Virus record (IMG/VR): IMGVR_UViG_3300027754_005987
Coordinates: 45,205-109,204 of that record
Origin: a virus
DNA length: 64,000 nt
Strand: one strand, 5' to 3'
In this document: piece by piece, positions 42,732 through 51,015 of the stretch
Layout: every line of letters begins with the position of its first letter
Numbering within the stretch: the stretch's first letter is position 1
Made by a program: the position numbers and the translations under genes
Notes under the pieces: generated by a model
Database searches by the model: none
Seen by the model: only the letters and a program-made list of their open reading frames with translations
What the model was told of the DNA's origin: nothing

Positions 42732-43478
42732 TTATTTTAATACTTTTAATCTTTTACTAACATATAATTTATAATCAGTAATTATTTCATCAACACTAAA
42801 TAAATAATATAACCCAAAACCATTTTGTTTATTAAAACCACTTAATCTTTCAGCTCTAATTTTGTTTTTATAAATGTAATCATCTAACCCTAAAAATTTA
42901 TAATGTAACATTTTTAGAGAAGTATCAGTTGACAATCTAACATCACCAGTTGGGTTTGCATTATGACATCCAAAACCATAATTTATTTCATCAATTTTAT
43001 TACAATCAAACATCATCATTTTATCCAAAACTGGTGTTCTAACGCCTTCTTTAACTTTTTCAAGTATATTATCATCAGCTAATAAATTTAAATCCTCATC
43101 ACCAATCATATGATGACCTTCTGGCTTAAATATTGTTACACCATTATTAAACGATTCCTTTAAAAAAGTAATCATATCCTCATGATATAAAAACTCATCA
43201 GTATCGCCAAGTATAACATAATCAGCCTCACCAATACTAGTTTTCCATATGCTGTTTTTTATATTGATATGCACACCATCATGAAATTCACTATTAGAAC
43301 CAAATGTAATAACTTCAGTATTATCAAATGAATTAACTATTTCAACACTATTATCGGTTGATTTATTATCCAATATTGTTATCTTTTCACAAAAGGTTGA
43401 ATAGTACTTTATTAAATGAGGCAATATGTTTTCCTCATTATAGCATAAAAAATATGCATGTATTATAGGTTTTTTCAT
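42732..43478 (-). CDS. Glycosyltransferase, GT2/GT92-like
   Basis: 248 residues. IIHAYFLCYNEENILPHLIK at 5-24, ITILDNKSTDNSVEIV near 34-49 and the metal motif YVILGDTDEFLYHEDM near 87-102. The pattern CYNEE.ILPH...LDN.STD is typical of the Glyco_tranf_2_4/GT92-like group. A HNANPTGDVRLS stretch in the C-terminal half may bind the acceptor. Adjacent genes touch on both sides. Confidence 0.83.
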   Translation of the reverse strand: MKKPIIHAYFLCYNEENILPHLIKYYSTFCEKITILDNKSTDNSVEIVNSFDNTEVITFGSNSEFHDGVHINIKNSIWKTSIGEADYVILGDTDEFLYHEDMITFLKESFNNGVTIFKPEGHHMIGDEDLNLLADDNILEKVKEGVRTPVLDKMMMFDCNKIDEINYGFGCHNANPTGDVRLSTDTSLKMLHYKFLGLDDYIYKNKIRAERLSGFNKQNGFGLYYLFSVDEIITDYKLYVSKRLKVLK

Positions 43479-44266
43479 TATAAATTTAATAGTTTAATCC
43501 ACTCTTTAATTATTTCATCATTAGATAATTCTTTTACATCATGGTCAGTAGCTGAATTTCCGTAAAATTTTGTACCAGTAGTTTCACACTCATCTTTAAC
43601 CAAAGAAGCAACTTCACTTTTAGATGATAAGAACACAGCACCTACCATATCATAAACTTTTTGTTTATCACTTTCAAAACCATACTCAATAACATTATCA
43701 CTTATTAAAGGTTTAACAAATTTATTATAGTAATTTGGGTCACTAACATTACCAAATAATATAACTTTTTCATACCCTTCACTAAAAGCTCTTTGTATTG
43801 ATACGTGAGTCTGTTTATTTTCATCAAAAGAACCGATTACACCAGCTATTTTTTCATTCTCAGGTGTTTTATCCTTTTTAATTAAAACCTCTCTTAAATT
43901 AGGTATAATGGAGTATTTTCCATTATAACTAGAATGATAATCTCTTTGTTTTTCATTTAAGAAAACAACTTCATCCCAAAATTGTTTTATTTTACCAACT
44001 TCAAAAACATCTTTTTCATGGCATGATAAAATAACCTGTTTAGCGTTAGGTTTATTTGGTAATTGAATAAAATGACAAATTAAAGTATCATCATTATTTA
44101 TAGTTAATGTTTCATCTAACATTCCAGATTTACATTTATCTAAATGCCAAGTATGTGGCCCATAAAATGTTGTTTCAATACCAGCTTTATTTAAGGCATT
44201 GGTCAAATTTATAAAAGCAAATGTTGACCCCCCTTTATTACTCCAACCAGAAATTATCTTAATCAT
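43478..44266 (-). CDS. Glycosyltransferase, GT-B type, short
   Basis: 262 residues. SGWSNKGGSTFAFINLTNAL near 6-25 is the Gly-rich N-terminal loop of GT4-type enzymes, and KIAGVIGSFDENKQTHVSIQ near 140-159 with KVILFGNVSDPNYYN resembles the start of the donor-binding domain. The usual EX7E block is not clear and the protein is short for GT-B (about 350). A GT-B-like enzyme or a binding relative is the best guess. Overlaps both neighbours by one base. Confidence 0.7.
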   Translation of the reverse strand: MIKIISGWSNKGGSTFAFINLTNALNKAGIETTFYGPHTWHLDKCKSGMLDETLTINNDDTLICHFIQLPNKPNAKQVILSCHEKDVFEVGKIKQFWDEVVFLNEKQRDYHSSYNGKYSIIPNLREVLIKKDKTPENEKIAGVIGSFDENKQTHVSIQRAFSEGYEKVILFGNVSDPNYYNKFVKPLISDNVIEYGFESDKQKVYDMVGAVFLSSKSEVASLVKDECETTGTKFYGNSATDHDVKELSNDEIIKEWIKLLNL

Positions 44267-45450
44267 TATAGTGTTTCAATATATTGGTTAACAATGTTAT
44301 TAATATCTAATTTTTTTATCGCATCAATATCACCACTTAATTCAATAACTGACGATAATGGGTTTTCTTGAACACTAGTAAACAATCCATTTGTGAATTT
44401 GGTATTAACAATAGAAATACCATTGTATAGTTTATTCATATGTTCAATAATACCATCATCATATACATGGATGATATCAAAGTTATAATCTTTCACTTTA
44501 TAAAGCATGTTTGGTTGTGATGGAACATCACCATCTTTAGTTTTAAGAACCCATTTACCATCACCTAATGCAAATCCTGGAGGTTGCTGTATTGGCGCTA
44601 AATTAATACCGTTATTTTTAGCAATTGAACCTATCTTTCCATTTATGTTAGAACAAATAGTAACATCATGGTTTTCTTTTTTTAATTTTGATGCAATTTC
44701 TAACATTATATTACTTTTAGGTAAGGTATCATCAAAAGATAAACTAGTCATTAGTATTTTTAATTTTTCACCCTTTCTTAAGGTTTTTTTAATTTTTACT
44801 GGTAGGTTTTCTTTAAATGTTTCAGCGAAAATAATTCTATTTTTATCCCATGATTCATTTGTCATACCTATTGATTTATGGTTAACCCTAACAATTGTCG
44901 ACACACCTATTTTAACACCTTTTAAATAATTCTCAAAACAAAAAGTAACATCATAAAAATGAAAACCTTCTACTGATTCGTTAAAATTAGTTTTAAGTCT
45001 AGTTTTATCAACAGCAAAGAAAACACCATCAACAATCACAACTTCTTCTAATCCAAGACCTAAATCATCAGAATAAGCTGATAACCATGACTTACCTTCA
45101 TGTGTATGTTTTACTCTACCATACATTTTTCTTTTATCTTCCCACCATTGTCCGCTGCTAGCCATATATTTTGTACCAGCAACACCAATAACACCATATT
45201 CTGGATTTTTTTCAAACTGTTTTATCAATTTATTACCCCATTGTTTTGTTTCAATATTTAAATCATCATGACAAAACACAACGATGTTGTTTTTAGCCTG
45301 TTTTAACCCCTTATTATATGATTTTGTTAAGCTTTCACCATTATTGATAATCTCAATAACTTCAATATGTTTGTGAAGACCAGAAGACTTTATTAAGTGC
45401 TCTTTATGTTCTGGATTTGTTTTTCTAGTACAATATACAACTGTTATCAT
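44266..45450 (-). CDS. Fused glycosyltransferase: GT-A domain plus GT-B-like half
   Basis: 394 residues in two parts. Residues 1-215 are a GT-A domain: ITVVYCTRKTNPEHKEHLIK, INNGESLTKSYNKGLKQAKN, and the metal motif VVFCHDDLNIETKQW near 57-71. Residues about 226-394 begin KLKILMTSLSFDDTLPKSN and continue SNIMLEIASKLKKENHDVTIC, the N-terminal domain of a GT-B enzyme without a complete donor domain. The downstream gene also looks like part of a GT-B protein, so the two may form a split GT-B enzyme. First gene of the glycan island; no clear promoter was found upstream. Confidence 0.72.
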   Translation of the reverse strand: MITVVYCTRKTNPEHKEHLIKSSGLHKHIEVIEIINNGESLTKSYNKGLKQAKNNIVVFCHDDLNIETKQWGNKLIKQFEKNPEYGVIGVAGTKYMASSGQWWEDKRKMYGRVKHTHEGKSWLSAYSDDLGLGLEEVVIVDGVFFAVDKTRLKTNFNESVEGFHFYDVTFCFENYLKGVKIGVSTIVRVNHKSIGMTNESWDKNRIIFAETFKENLPVKIKKTLRKGEKLKILMTSLSFDDTLPKSNIMLEIASKLKKENHDVTICSNINGKIGSIAKNNGINLAPIQQPPGFALGDGKWVLKTKDGDVPSQPNMLYKVKDYNFDIIHVYDDGIIEHMNKLYNGISIVNTKFTNGLFTSVQENPLSSVIELSGDIDAIKKLDINNIVNQYIETL

Positions 45451-45508
45451 GTTTTTTTATTTTAAAGATACTTAAAAGTTTTTACATAGTAAAGCAATTA
45501 AAACAAAA

Positions 45509-45534
45509 AAAACCTATAATTACTTATAGGTTTT
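45509..45534 (-). terminator. Terminator after the dUTPase gene
   Basis: 11-bp perfect stem AAAACCTATAA / TTATAGGTTTT with loop TTAC. On the minus strand it is followed by a T run, 23 bases after the dUTPase stop. It separates the dUTPase unit from the glycan island. Confidence 0.82.
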
Positions 45535-45556
45535 AATTTATTTTAAAAAATAATAC

Positions 45557-46132
45557 TTATTGTATTCCAGTGCTACCAAAACCACCAGAACCACGTTCTG
45601 TATCGGTGTTTATGTTATTAACTCTATTTAAATTTATTAGATTTTTGCCAGTCACTGAAGAAATAACCGCTTGTGCTATTCTATCACCATTGTTTATGGT
45701 AAAATCTTCTTTACCATGGTTAATCAATAAAACACCAATTTCCCCAGTATAGTCACTGTCTATGGTTCCAATTCCATTAAGCACACAAACACCGTGTTTA
45801 TACGCTAAACCGCTTCTACTTCTAACTTGTATCTCAAAATTATCTGGAATATTAAAATACAGTCCAGTTTTTATTAACATATATTCACCAGATTTTATCA
45901 CCAAAGTTTCAGTTAAATTAGCTCTCAAATCAAAACCAGAAGAACCAGCTGTGGCATATTCTGGGTCTGGATTATTAGATTCATTAACAAAGTCAAAGTT
46001 AAATTTATATTGATTATCATCCAATGAATAATCTTTATTAAATTCTTCAATAAAATCTTCTTGTGAATAACCGCTATCTGGGTCAAGTATTAATAGAGCT
46101 TTAGCTCTCATTTCATCTAAATTTATTTTCAT
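45557..46132 (-). CDS. dut: dUTPase, trimeric type
   Basis: 191 residues. Hydrolyses dUTP to dUMP and pyrophosphate, keeping uracil out of phage DNA and feeding dTMP synthesis. All five motifs are present: AGSSGFDLRA (62-71), RSRSGLA (104-110), NGIGTIDSDYTGEI (119-132, catalytic Asp in IDSDYTG), GDRIAQA (149-155) and RGSGGFGSTG (180-189). About 45 extra residues precede the core, unusual for the family (usually about 150 residues). Its ATG overlaps the stop of the HD-like gene by one base; a terminator follows. Expressed from the host-type promoter at 46727. Confidence 0.96.
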   Translation of the reverse strand: MKINLDEMRAKALLILDPDSGYSQEDFIEEFNKDYSLDDNQYKFNFDFVNESNNPDPEYATAGSSGFDLRANLTETLVIKSGEYMLIKTGLYFNIPDNFEIQVRSRSGLAYKHGVCVLNGIGTIDSDYTGEIGVLLINHGKEDFTINNGDRIAQAVISSVTGKNLINLNRVNNINTDTERGSGGFGSTGIQ

Positions 46133-46698
46133 TATTTATTTTTTCCTTCTTGACTTTTTATTGCTAAAACACTACCCATTTTTAATAATTGACCAATCAT
46201 TGAATTATGGAATTCAGACATCTTATCATCCGTCTTATCAAAATTCAAAATAGCAACATATTCTTCTTCAGTTAAACTAATCCCATGAGTTGTAAGATAA
46301 TAAACACTTCTTTCACTAACACGCATAGATATTAAATCATTATTGAATTCATACATCTTACCTTGATTTTTACGATGCCATTCTGATTCACATGGTTTGT
46401 ATAGTTTAGCTTTACCTATTTGATGTAACAAACATACTTTAACCAATGAATTTTGGTCAACTTTTTCATCTTCAGGTAATGATTTATTAATCAATACTGC
46501 ATATTTAGCAACATTAAGCAAATGCTCAATAAGCCCACCTTCAAAAGCATTATGAAAATCAGCCATATTAGTAGCTGGTGCTTTGATGAAATCTTCACCT
46601 AAAAAGGTTGTTAGTTCATCATTCATGAAACCTAGTTTTGTTGCAGTATCAAAATACTTTTTAGTATTCGATACAATTCTTTCTTTGTCTAAACTCAT
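46132..46698 (-). CDS. HD-domain-like protein with altered HD pair
   Basis: 188 residues. DFHNAFEGGLIEHLLNVAKY at 47-66 supplies the H...GGLxxH pattern (H49, H59) of HD phosphohydrolases, but the signature HD pair is LLHQIGK (H92, Q93), with Gln in place of the metal-binding Asp. WHRKNQGKMYEFN and HGISLTEEEYVAIL follow. It may be a non-catalytic or differently metallated relative; co-transcription with dUTPase suggests nucleotide metabolism. Starts about 25 bases after the predicted start point of a host-type promoter. Confidence 0.72.
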   Translation of the reverse strand: MSLDKERIVSNTKKYFDTATKLGFMNDELTTFLGEDFIKAPATNMADFHNAFEGGLIEHLLNVAKYAVLINKSLPEDEKVDQNSLVKVCLLHQIGKAKLYKPCESEWHRKNQGKMYEFNNDLISMRVSERSVYYLTTHGISLTEEEYVAILNFDKTDDKMSEFHNSMIGQLLKMGSVLAIKSQEGKNK

Positions 46699-46726
46699 TG
46701 TAATTTATTTATAAGCGTTATTTTTA

Positions 46727-46757
46727 CAAATATACTACTTATTTTTCGAAGATTCAA
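46727..46757 (-). promoter_or_regulatory. Host-type promoter TTG-N20-TATATTTG
   Basis: On the minus strand TTG (46757-46755) and TATATTTG (46734-46727), spacer 20. The -33 element lies inside the last codons of the preceding gene. It drives the HD-like and dUTPase genes. Confidence 0.8.
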
Positions 46758-47397
46758 TGTTTTTCATAAAAGAATTAAATTTTTCTGCACCAACCATAGC
46801 ATCTAAGTTTAGAATACCTTTGATAGATACCTCTTTCACATAGGTTTCCAAGTCATCTTGTGTTGTCTCATAAAAAACAGAACTAGTCATTGGTCTTTCT
46901 TGTTTGTTTTTAGGTATGATGATACCTTGTTTAGCATCAAGCATTTTCTTTTGGTAGTTAAGTGCTTCAGTTGCGTTATCACGGTCTTTGTTTATAACAT
47001 ATGTTAACGTTGGGTTGTTTGGATTAAGATTTTCATTATGAATTTCAATAATCTCTGGCTCATATAACATTGGTGTTTTGTTATTGAAAAGCATTTCACG
47101 TCTGTTAGCCAACAAGTCTTTTGTTAAGTTTTCATGGTTTGTTTGTTCCAATGATGTTGTATACATAAGCTTTGTAACTTTTGCGTGATTGGCGAATCCT
47201 TGACTAAAAGCATCTTTTTCCCTTTTGATTTCATCCAATCTAGCTTTTTCTTCTTTACGAACTAAATTAGGTTTAGTAACCTTTCTATACCAAAGACTTG
47301 CTATAGGGTTTTTTACATACTTAAACCATACTGTACTAGCAAGTGATTTAATCTTGCTAGCAACTGATAGTTTATTTTTCTTTACTGTTTTTTTCAT
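46735..47397 (-). CDS. Hypothetical basic protein
   Basis: 220 residues. The N-terminal 55 residues are basic with aromatics (STVWFKYVKNPIASLWYRK), followed by a helical charged part and a Pro/Asn-rich middle (HNENLNPNNPTLTYVINKD). No membrane helix long enough to be certain and no known domain. Its start overlaps the glycosyltransferase stop by four bases (ATGA), so it belongs to that unit; its 3' end holds the promoter for the next one. Function unknown. Confidence 0.6.
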   Translation of the reverse strand: MKKTVKKNKLSVASKIKSLASTVWFKYVKNPIASLWYRKVTKPNLVRKEEKARLDEIKREKDAFSQGFANHAKVTKLMYTTSLEQTNHENLTKDLLANRREMLFNNKTPMLYEPEIIEIHNENLNPNNPTLTYVINKDRDNATEALNYQKKMLDAKQGIIIPKNKQERPMTSSVFYETTQDDLETYVKEVSIKGILNLDAMVGAEKFNSFMKNIESSKNK

Positions 47398-49808
47398 GTG
47401 TTTGTTGTTTCTATTAAAACTTCATTATTATTAACTTGGTTATCTTCAACTAATTTAATGTATAATGCTCTTCTGTTTTCTGTTACTTTATCCATTGAAT
47501 ACGTATCTTTAACAGTTGCAAAAAGATTATCTTGAAGGGTCTTAACCAAATCAGGGTTTGTAATTAATTTCTTGATAGCGCTATACCAATCTTTATGGTT
47601 TTTACTGCTTTCAACTAAAATACCATTAGCCTCTAAATCAAAACCACCACCAAATTTAATTGCGTTTTTAATGTCTATTTTATATGGACCAAAATCTTGA
47701 GCAATAATCGCTTTATGATGAAAACCAGCTTCAATAACTTTTAATTGACTTTTTACCTTGTTGAATATGTTTTCTTCGATAGGTGCCAATGAAATATCAA
47801 ATAGATTATAGTTAGAAGCATACGTTGAAATTGGTTTTGTCCAAACACGTCTATAAGATTCATTAGAAACATTAGGATATTCTTCTTGTCTAAATTTAAG
47901 TAAAAAATCTTTATATTCTGGACTAACAGATTTATAATCATCAGTAAATATCCTTTCATATTGATACCAAACGCTTTCCATTGGTTTGATAGCTCTTTGT
48001 GTTTGATTACCAGTTTTTTCATCAATCATAGTCATAGTACCTCTTAAGTCAAAACCACATAAAACAAATTGTACTTTATCAATTAAGTTATCACTTTTTA
48101 AACGACTAACAATACCATTTAGAATCTCTAAATCTTTTAAATGTGAATTACCAATCCACATAGCTTTACCGTTTCTTCTAACATAAATAATGTGATTTTT
48201 AACTTCAACACAATAAACATTACCCTTATAATGTCTATTATATTGGTCTTCTGTTTTTATTAGCGGTGTATTTTTATTATGTTTACTAATATTAGGGTGT
48301 TTAGTAAAATTAACAACTAAAGAATCATATTGATTATTAATGGCTCTACCTTTAATTTCAGAAGTTCGTTTACCTCTGTTTGTTATAGTAGCAGAAACAC
48401 CTATTTTTAACGCAATTTCTTGTAAATCATTTGCTAATGAAGGTGAGCAAGTAAATGCTCTAGTCCTAGTATATTTATTATTTTCAACATGTCCATCACC
48501 TTTAATAAACCAATCTAAAAATATAGTTAATTGTCTTGGTGATAAACCTAATACGTCTTTAGGTACAAATTTTTCATAAGCATCACCAAAGTTAGATAAA
48601 TACTCCCATAACTGTTTATCAAAAACCCTAATTTGGTGTTTATCTTTTGTATATTTTGGATTGAAACCCATTTTAATTAATAAATCATACATATATGATA
48701 AATAACCATTATCTTTTACTTGGGCAATACCTACTTGATGTAACTCCTTTGTTTTACTAACCCAACCTTCAGCCATCCAGAAACCAAAAAATTCTAACCA
48801 ATTATCCATATCAATAAATTTATCCGAACCATATTTTTCAGATAACCCATTATATCGTTTTTTTGAAATTAATTTGTCAACATAGCTTTCATTTTCTTCA
48901 TGTTCAGCATATTCATTTAACATAGGTAAAACAAAATATTTTTCTTCTTTACCAACCCAAATAGCATCTTTTTTAATATGGAAATTTTTACCATGTACTT
49001 TTTCAGATTGAATTAATTCTAAATTTAATTTTTTATGTGTTAATGATTTAGCAACTGAAGCATACATATTATGGTTTGGTGTAACTTCATATTCAACTAA
49101 ACCATTTTTAGCACAGTTTAATTCACCCTCAAATGGTTCACATATATAACCAGTTGGTTCATGATATTCTATCGCATTTGTTAATGGATTTAATGTCGCA
49201 ACAGTTTCAGTTTGATTTAACTTATCAAATCGTTTCCAACCTTCATTAGTCAAAATCTCAGTATCTGGTGTCATACAAGAACCACCTAGCCATCCAATTC
49301 TAACACGACCATTTGATGGTTCTAAGTTTGGTGTGAATTGTTTTTCTGTTGGGTCAATAGCGTTAGGTAAAACATATACGTTTTTATTATACTTTGAAAT
49401 TTCACTTGCAAATATATCAGTTGTTGTTGTAATATTTTCAGCAACTTTTAAATTTGCCAATATTTTCTCATCTAATTTAGCATTTTTAATCAAATGATAT
49501 GCTGGATGATGTGGTCCAGGTGCCCAATGGTCATCTAAATCCATTATGGAAATAATACCTAAATTTTTAAAATAATTAACAAGTGATTCCATTTGTTCAT
49601 ATTGACCAAGTGTTCTGTGATAATGTATAATATCATATTGTTTTAAAAATTCTACATTATTTAAATCTGGTTCGTAATCAACATCAACATGAAACTCATC
49701 TGGGTAATTATTTTCTAACGCTAAATGTGGGTTAGTTGAGCGATAATAACCAACACCTGTACGGTCTGATGGTACAACTAAAACTTTTATTTTTTTTCTT
49801 TTTTCCAT
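47394..49808 (-). CDS. GT-B glycosyltransferase with LAGLIDADG intein
   Basis: 804-residue precursor. The extein (427 residues after splicing) is GT4-like: VLVVPSDRTGVGYYRSTNPH at 9-28, YDIIHYHRTLGQYEQM near 58-73, SIMDLDDHW near 87-95, YVLPNAIDP at 145-153 and RVRIGWLGG at 168-176, continuing after the intein as HLKDLEILNGIVSRL and a C-terminal domain with LKVIEAGFHHKAIIAQDFGPY. Residues 178-554 are the intein, inserted in the conserved donor-site loop GWLGGS/SHLKD. The gene precedes the unknown 220-residue gene with ATGA overlap. It may add sugar to the same product as the glycan island, but it is separated by the dUTPase unit. Confidence 0.88.
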   Translation of the reverse strand: MEKRKKIKVLVVPSDRTGVGYYRSTNPHLALENNYPDEFHVDVDYEPDLNNVEFLKQYDIIHYHRTLGQYEQMESLVNYFKNLGIISIMDLDDHWAPGPHHPAYHLIKNAKLDEKILANLKVAENITTTTDIFASEISKYNKNVYVLPNAIDPTEKQFTPNLEPSNGRVRIGWLGGSCMTPDTEILTNEGWKRFDKLNQTETVATLNPLTNAIEYHEPTGYICEPFEGELNCAKNGLVEYEVTPNHNMYASVAKSLTHKKLNLELIQSEKVHGKNFHIKKDAIWVGKEEKYFVLPMLNEYAEHEENESYVDKLISKKRYNGLSEKYGSDKFIDMDNWLEFFGFWMAEGWVSKTKELHQVGIAQVKDNGYLSYMYDLLIKMGFNPKYTKDKHQIRVFDKQLWEYLSNFGDAYEKFVPKDVLGLSPRQLTIFLDWFIKGDGHVENNKYTRTRAFTCSPSLANDLQEIALKIGVSATITNRGKRTSEIKGRAINNQYDSLVVNFTKHPNISKHNKNTPLIKTEDQYNRHYKGNVYCVEVKNHIIYVRRNGKAMWIGNSHLKDLEILNGIVSRLKSDNLIDKVQFVLCGFDLRGTMTMIDEKTGNQTQRAIKPMESVWYQYERIFTDDYKSVSPEYKDFLLKFRQEEYPNVSNESYRRVWTKPISTYASNYNLFDISLAPIEENIFNKVKSQLKVIEAGFHHKAIIAQDFGPYKIDIKNAIKFGGGFDLEANGILVESSKNHKDWYSAIKKLITNPDLVKTLQDNLFATVKDTYSMDKVTENRRALYIKLVEDNQVNNNEVLIETTNT
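48147..49277 (-). mobile_element. Intein with LAGLIDADG endonuclease in a glycosyltransferase
   Basis: 377 residues. Block A CMTPDTEILTNEGWKRFDKL with nucleophile Cys1, block B YEVTPNHNMYAS (TxxH), endonuclease blocks FFGFWMAEGWVS and FLDWFIKGDGHV (two DOD motifs with acidic residues in place), block F GNVYCVEVKNHIIYVRRNG, block G KAMWIGN followed by Ser+1. The penultimate His of block G is Gly, a known but uncommon variant. Both endonuclease motifs look intact, so it may be actively homing. Confidence 0.92.
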
Positions 49809-49896
49809 AATTTAATTTTTTATTATATTTTTTTATTAATTAATAATCATTAATTAAGTTAAATATATATATTATAAAACATTTGTAAATAAAAAA

Positions 49897-49913
49897 AGGG
49901 CTATAATAGCCCT
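49897..49913 (-). terminator. Terminator of the 52328-49939 unit
   Basis: AGGGCT/AGCCCT stem with a five-base loop, extended by A:T pairs, flanked by A7 and CTTTTTA, so it could work in either direction. It lies 26 bases past the minus-strand stop at 49939. Confidence 0.75.
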
Positions 49914-49938
49914 CTTTTTAAATTTATTTTAAATTATT

Positions 49939-50547
49939 TTATTTTTTAACGCTTAATTTACCTTCTTTAATTAAAACATTAATTGTTTTCTTAATAGCTG
50001 ATTCAGTAATTCTTTTTTCATAATCTTCTCTTAAAAATTTAGAAATACCTTCTTGTATCATAGATTGTAATTGTTCATGGCTAATAGTAATCATATTAGG
50101 ATTAGCACTTTCACGTAAAAGCATTGCTTTTGGTTTTGGTTGTTCTTGTGCTTTAGGTTTAATACCTGTTAATTTAGTTATAGCTTCAGTTGTAACTTTT
50201 GAAGGTGGTCCTTGTAATCTAGGTATTCTAGTTTTTAGCATAGCTTCTTTTATTGCTTGCGGTAAGTTAGACGACATAACTTGTTCATCAGTATAATCAC
50301 TTATCTGTGTTGGGTCACTGGTTGGTGCTTTATAATCACCATAGCTCATATCTTTTTCATCAGCTTCATCATAACCGTAATACTCTTCTTTTTTATATGA
50401 AGGTTCTGGAGAGTAAGATTCAACTAAACCGTTATCATTTCCAGATTGTTTTATTGGTTTGTTGGTCTCAACTTTTTCCATTACTTGTTTTGACCTAGCC
50501 AACAAACTTGCTAAAGCCCCTACAGGGACTGGTTTTGGTATTTCCAT
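49939..50547 (-). CDS. Hypothetical helical protein
   Basis: 202 residues. Helical N-terminus (VGALASLLARSKQVMEKVE), a Tyr/Asp/Glu-rich disordered middle (KKEEYYGYDEADEKDMSYGDY), then a Pro-rich part and two C-terminal helices (HEQLQSMIQEGISKFL and ESAIKKTINVLIKEGKL). No known domain. Last gene of a five-gene unit starting at the TATTTATA box near 52350; the stop is followed by a terminator. The late-type promoter suggests a virion or assembly role. Confidence 0.6.
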   Translation of the reverse strand: MEIPKPVPVGALASLLARSKQVMEKVETNKPIKQSGNDNGLVESYSPEPSYKKEEYYGYDEADEKDMSYGDYKAPTSDPTQISDYTDEQVMSSNLPQAIKEAMLKTRIPRLQGPPSKVTTEAITKLTGIKPKAQEQPKPKAMLLRESANPNMITISHEQLQSMIQEGISKFLREDYEKRITESAIKKTINVLIKEGKLSVKK

Positions 50548-50551
50548 AACT

Positions 50552-51004
50552 TTATTTTTTTATTTCTTTATTAGGTTTATATTGTGCTATTATACGTTTG
50601 AAGGTGTTAACAACCGTTTTTGGTAAAAAGTTACCTTTTTTATCACCATTTGGGTTATAATTATCAACTGGTTCATAAATAGTCATTTTTGTTGGATACC
50701 AACCTTCAATTCTATCTATTCTGAATATTTTAGTTGCTGCGTTAGTATTCCCTTTTTTAGATGCACCACTAATTTGTTGTGCCCTAATTGCATAATTACC
50801 GTTAAATAATTGACCATACACTGTTGGCAAAATATATCTTTTGCTTGGTGGCTGGTTTGGGAAATCCCTATATAATATATTAACGGCTTTTCTATTCATT
50901 ATTGCATATATTAAATCATCAGCAGAAACATCTTCAGTTATTAAACCTAGATGTTTCTGTGATTCTTCAAATATAACCTCTTCGAATAAATTGTAAAGCT
51001 TCAT
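50552..51004 (-). CDS. WYL-like protein with capsid-targeting-like N-terminus
   Basis: 150 residues. N-terminal MKLYNLFEEVIFEESQ has the MK-x-Tyr opening and two [LI]xE sites (LFE, IFE). From residue about 28 the pattern DLIYAIMNRKAVNILYRD, then RYILPTVYGQLFNGNYAIRA and ATKIFRIDRIEGW, resembles a single WYL domain, a nucleic-acid- or ligand-binding module. Both readings are from pattern and need a profile search. If correct, this is a packaged regulator-like protein delivered with the DNA. Starts 11 bases after the upstream stop. Confidence 0.6.
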   Translation of the reverse strand: MKLYNLFEEVIFEESQKHLGLITEDVSADDLIYAIMNRKAVNILYRDFPNQPPSKRYILPTVYGQLFNGNYAIRAQQISGASKKGNTNAATKIFRIDRIEGWYPTKMTIYEPVDNYNPNGDKKGNFLPKTVVNTFKRIIAQYKPNKEIKK

Positions 51005-51015
51005 ATAAAAAAAAA

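Noticed and set aside
45451-45508. Promoter before the first gene of the glycan island
   Set aside because: TATCTTTA resembles a -7 element, but the nearest TTG is 24 bases away; too weak to call.
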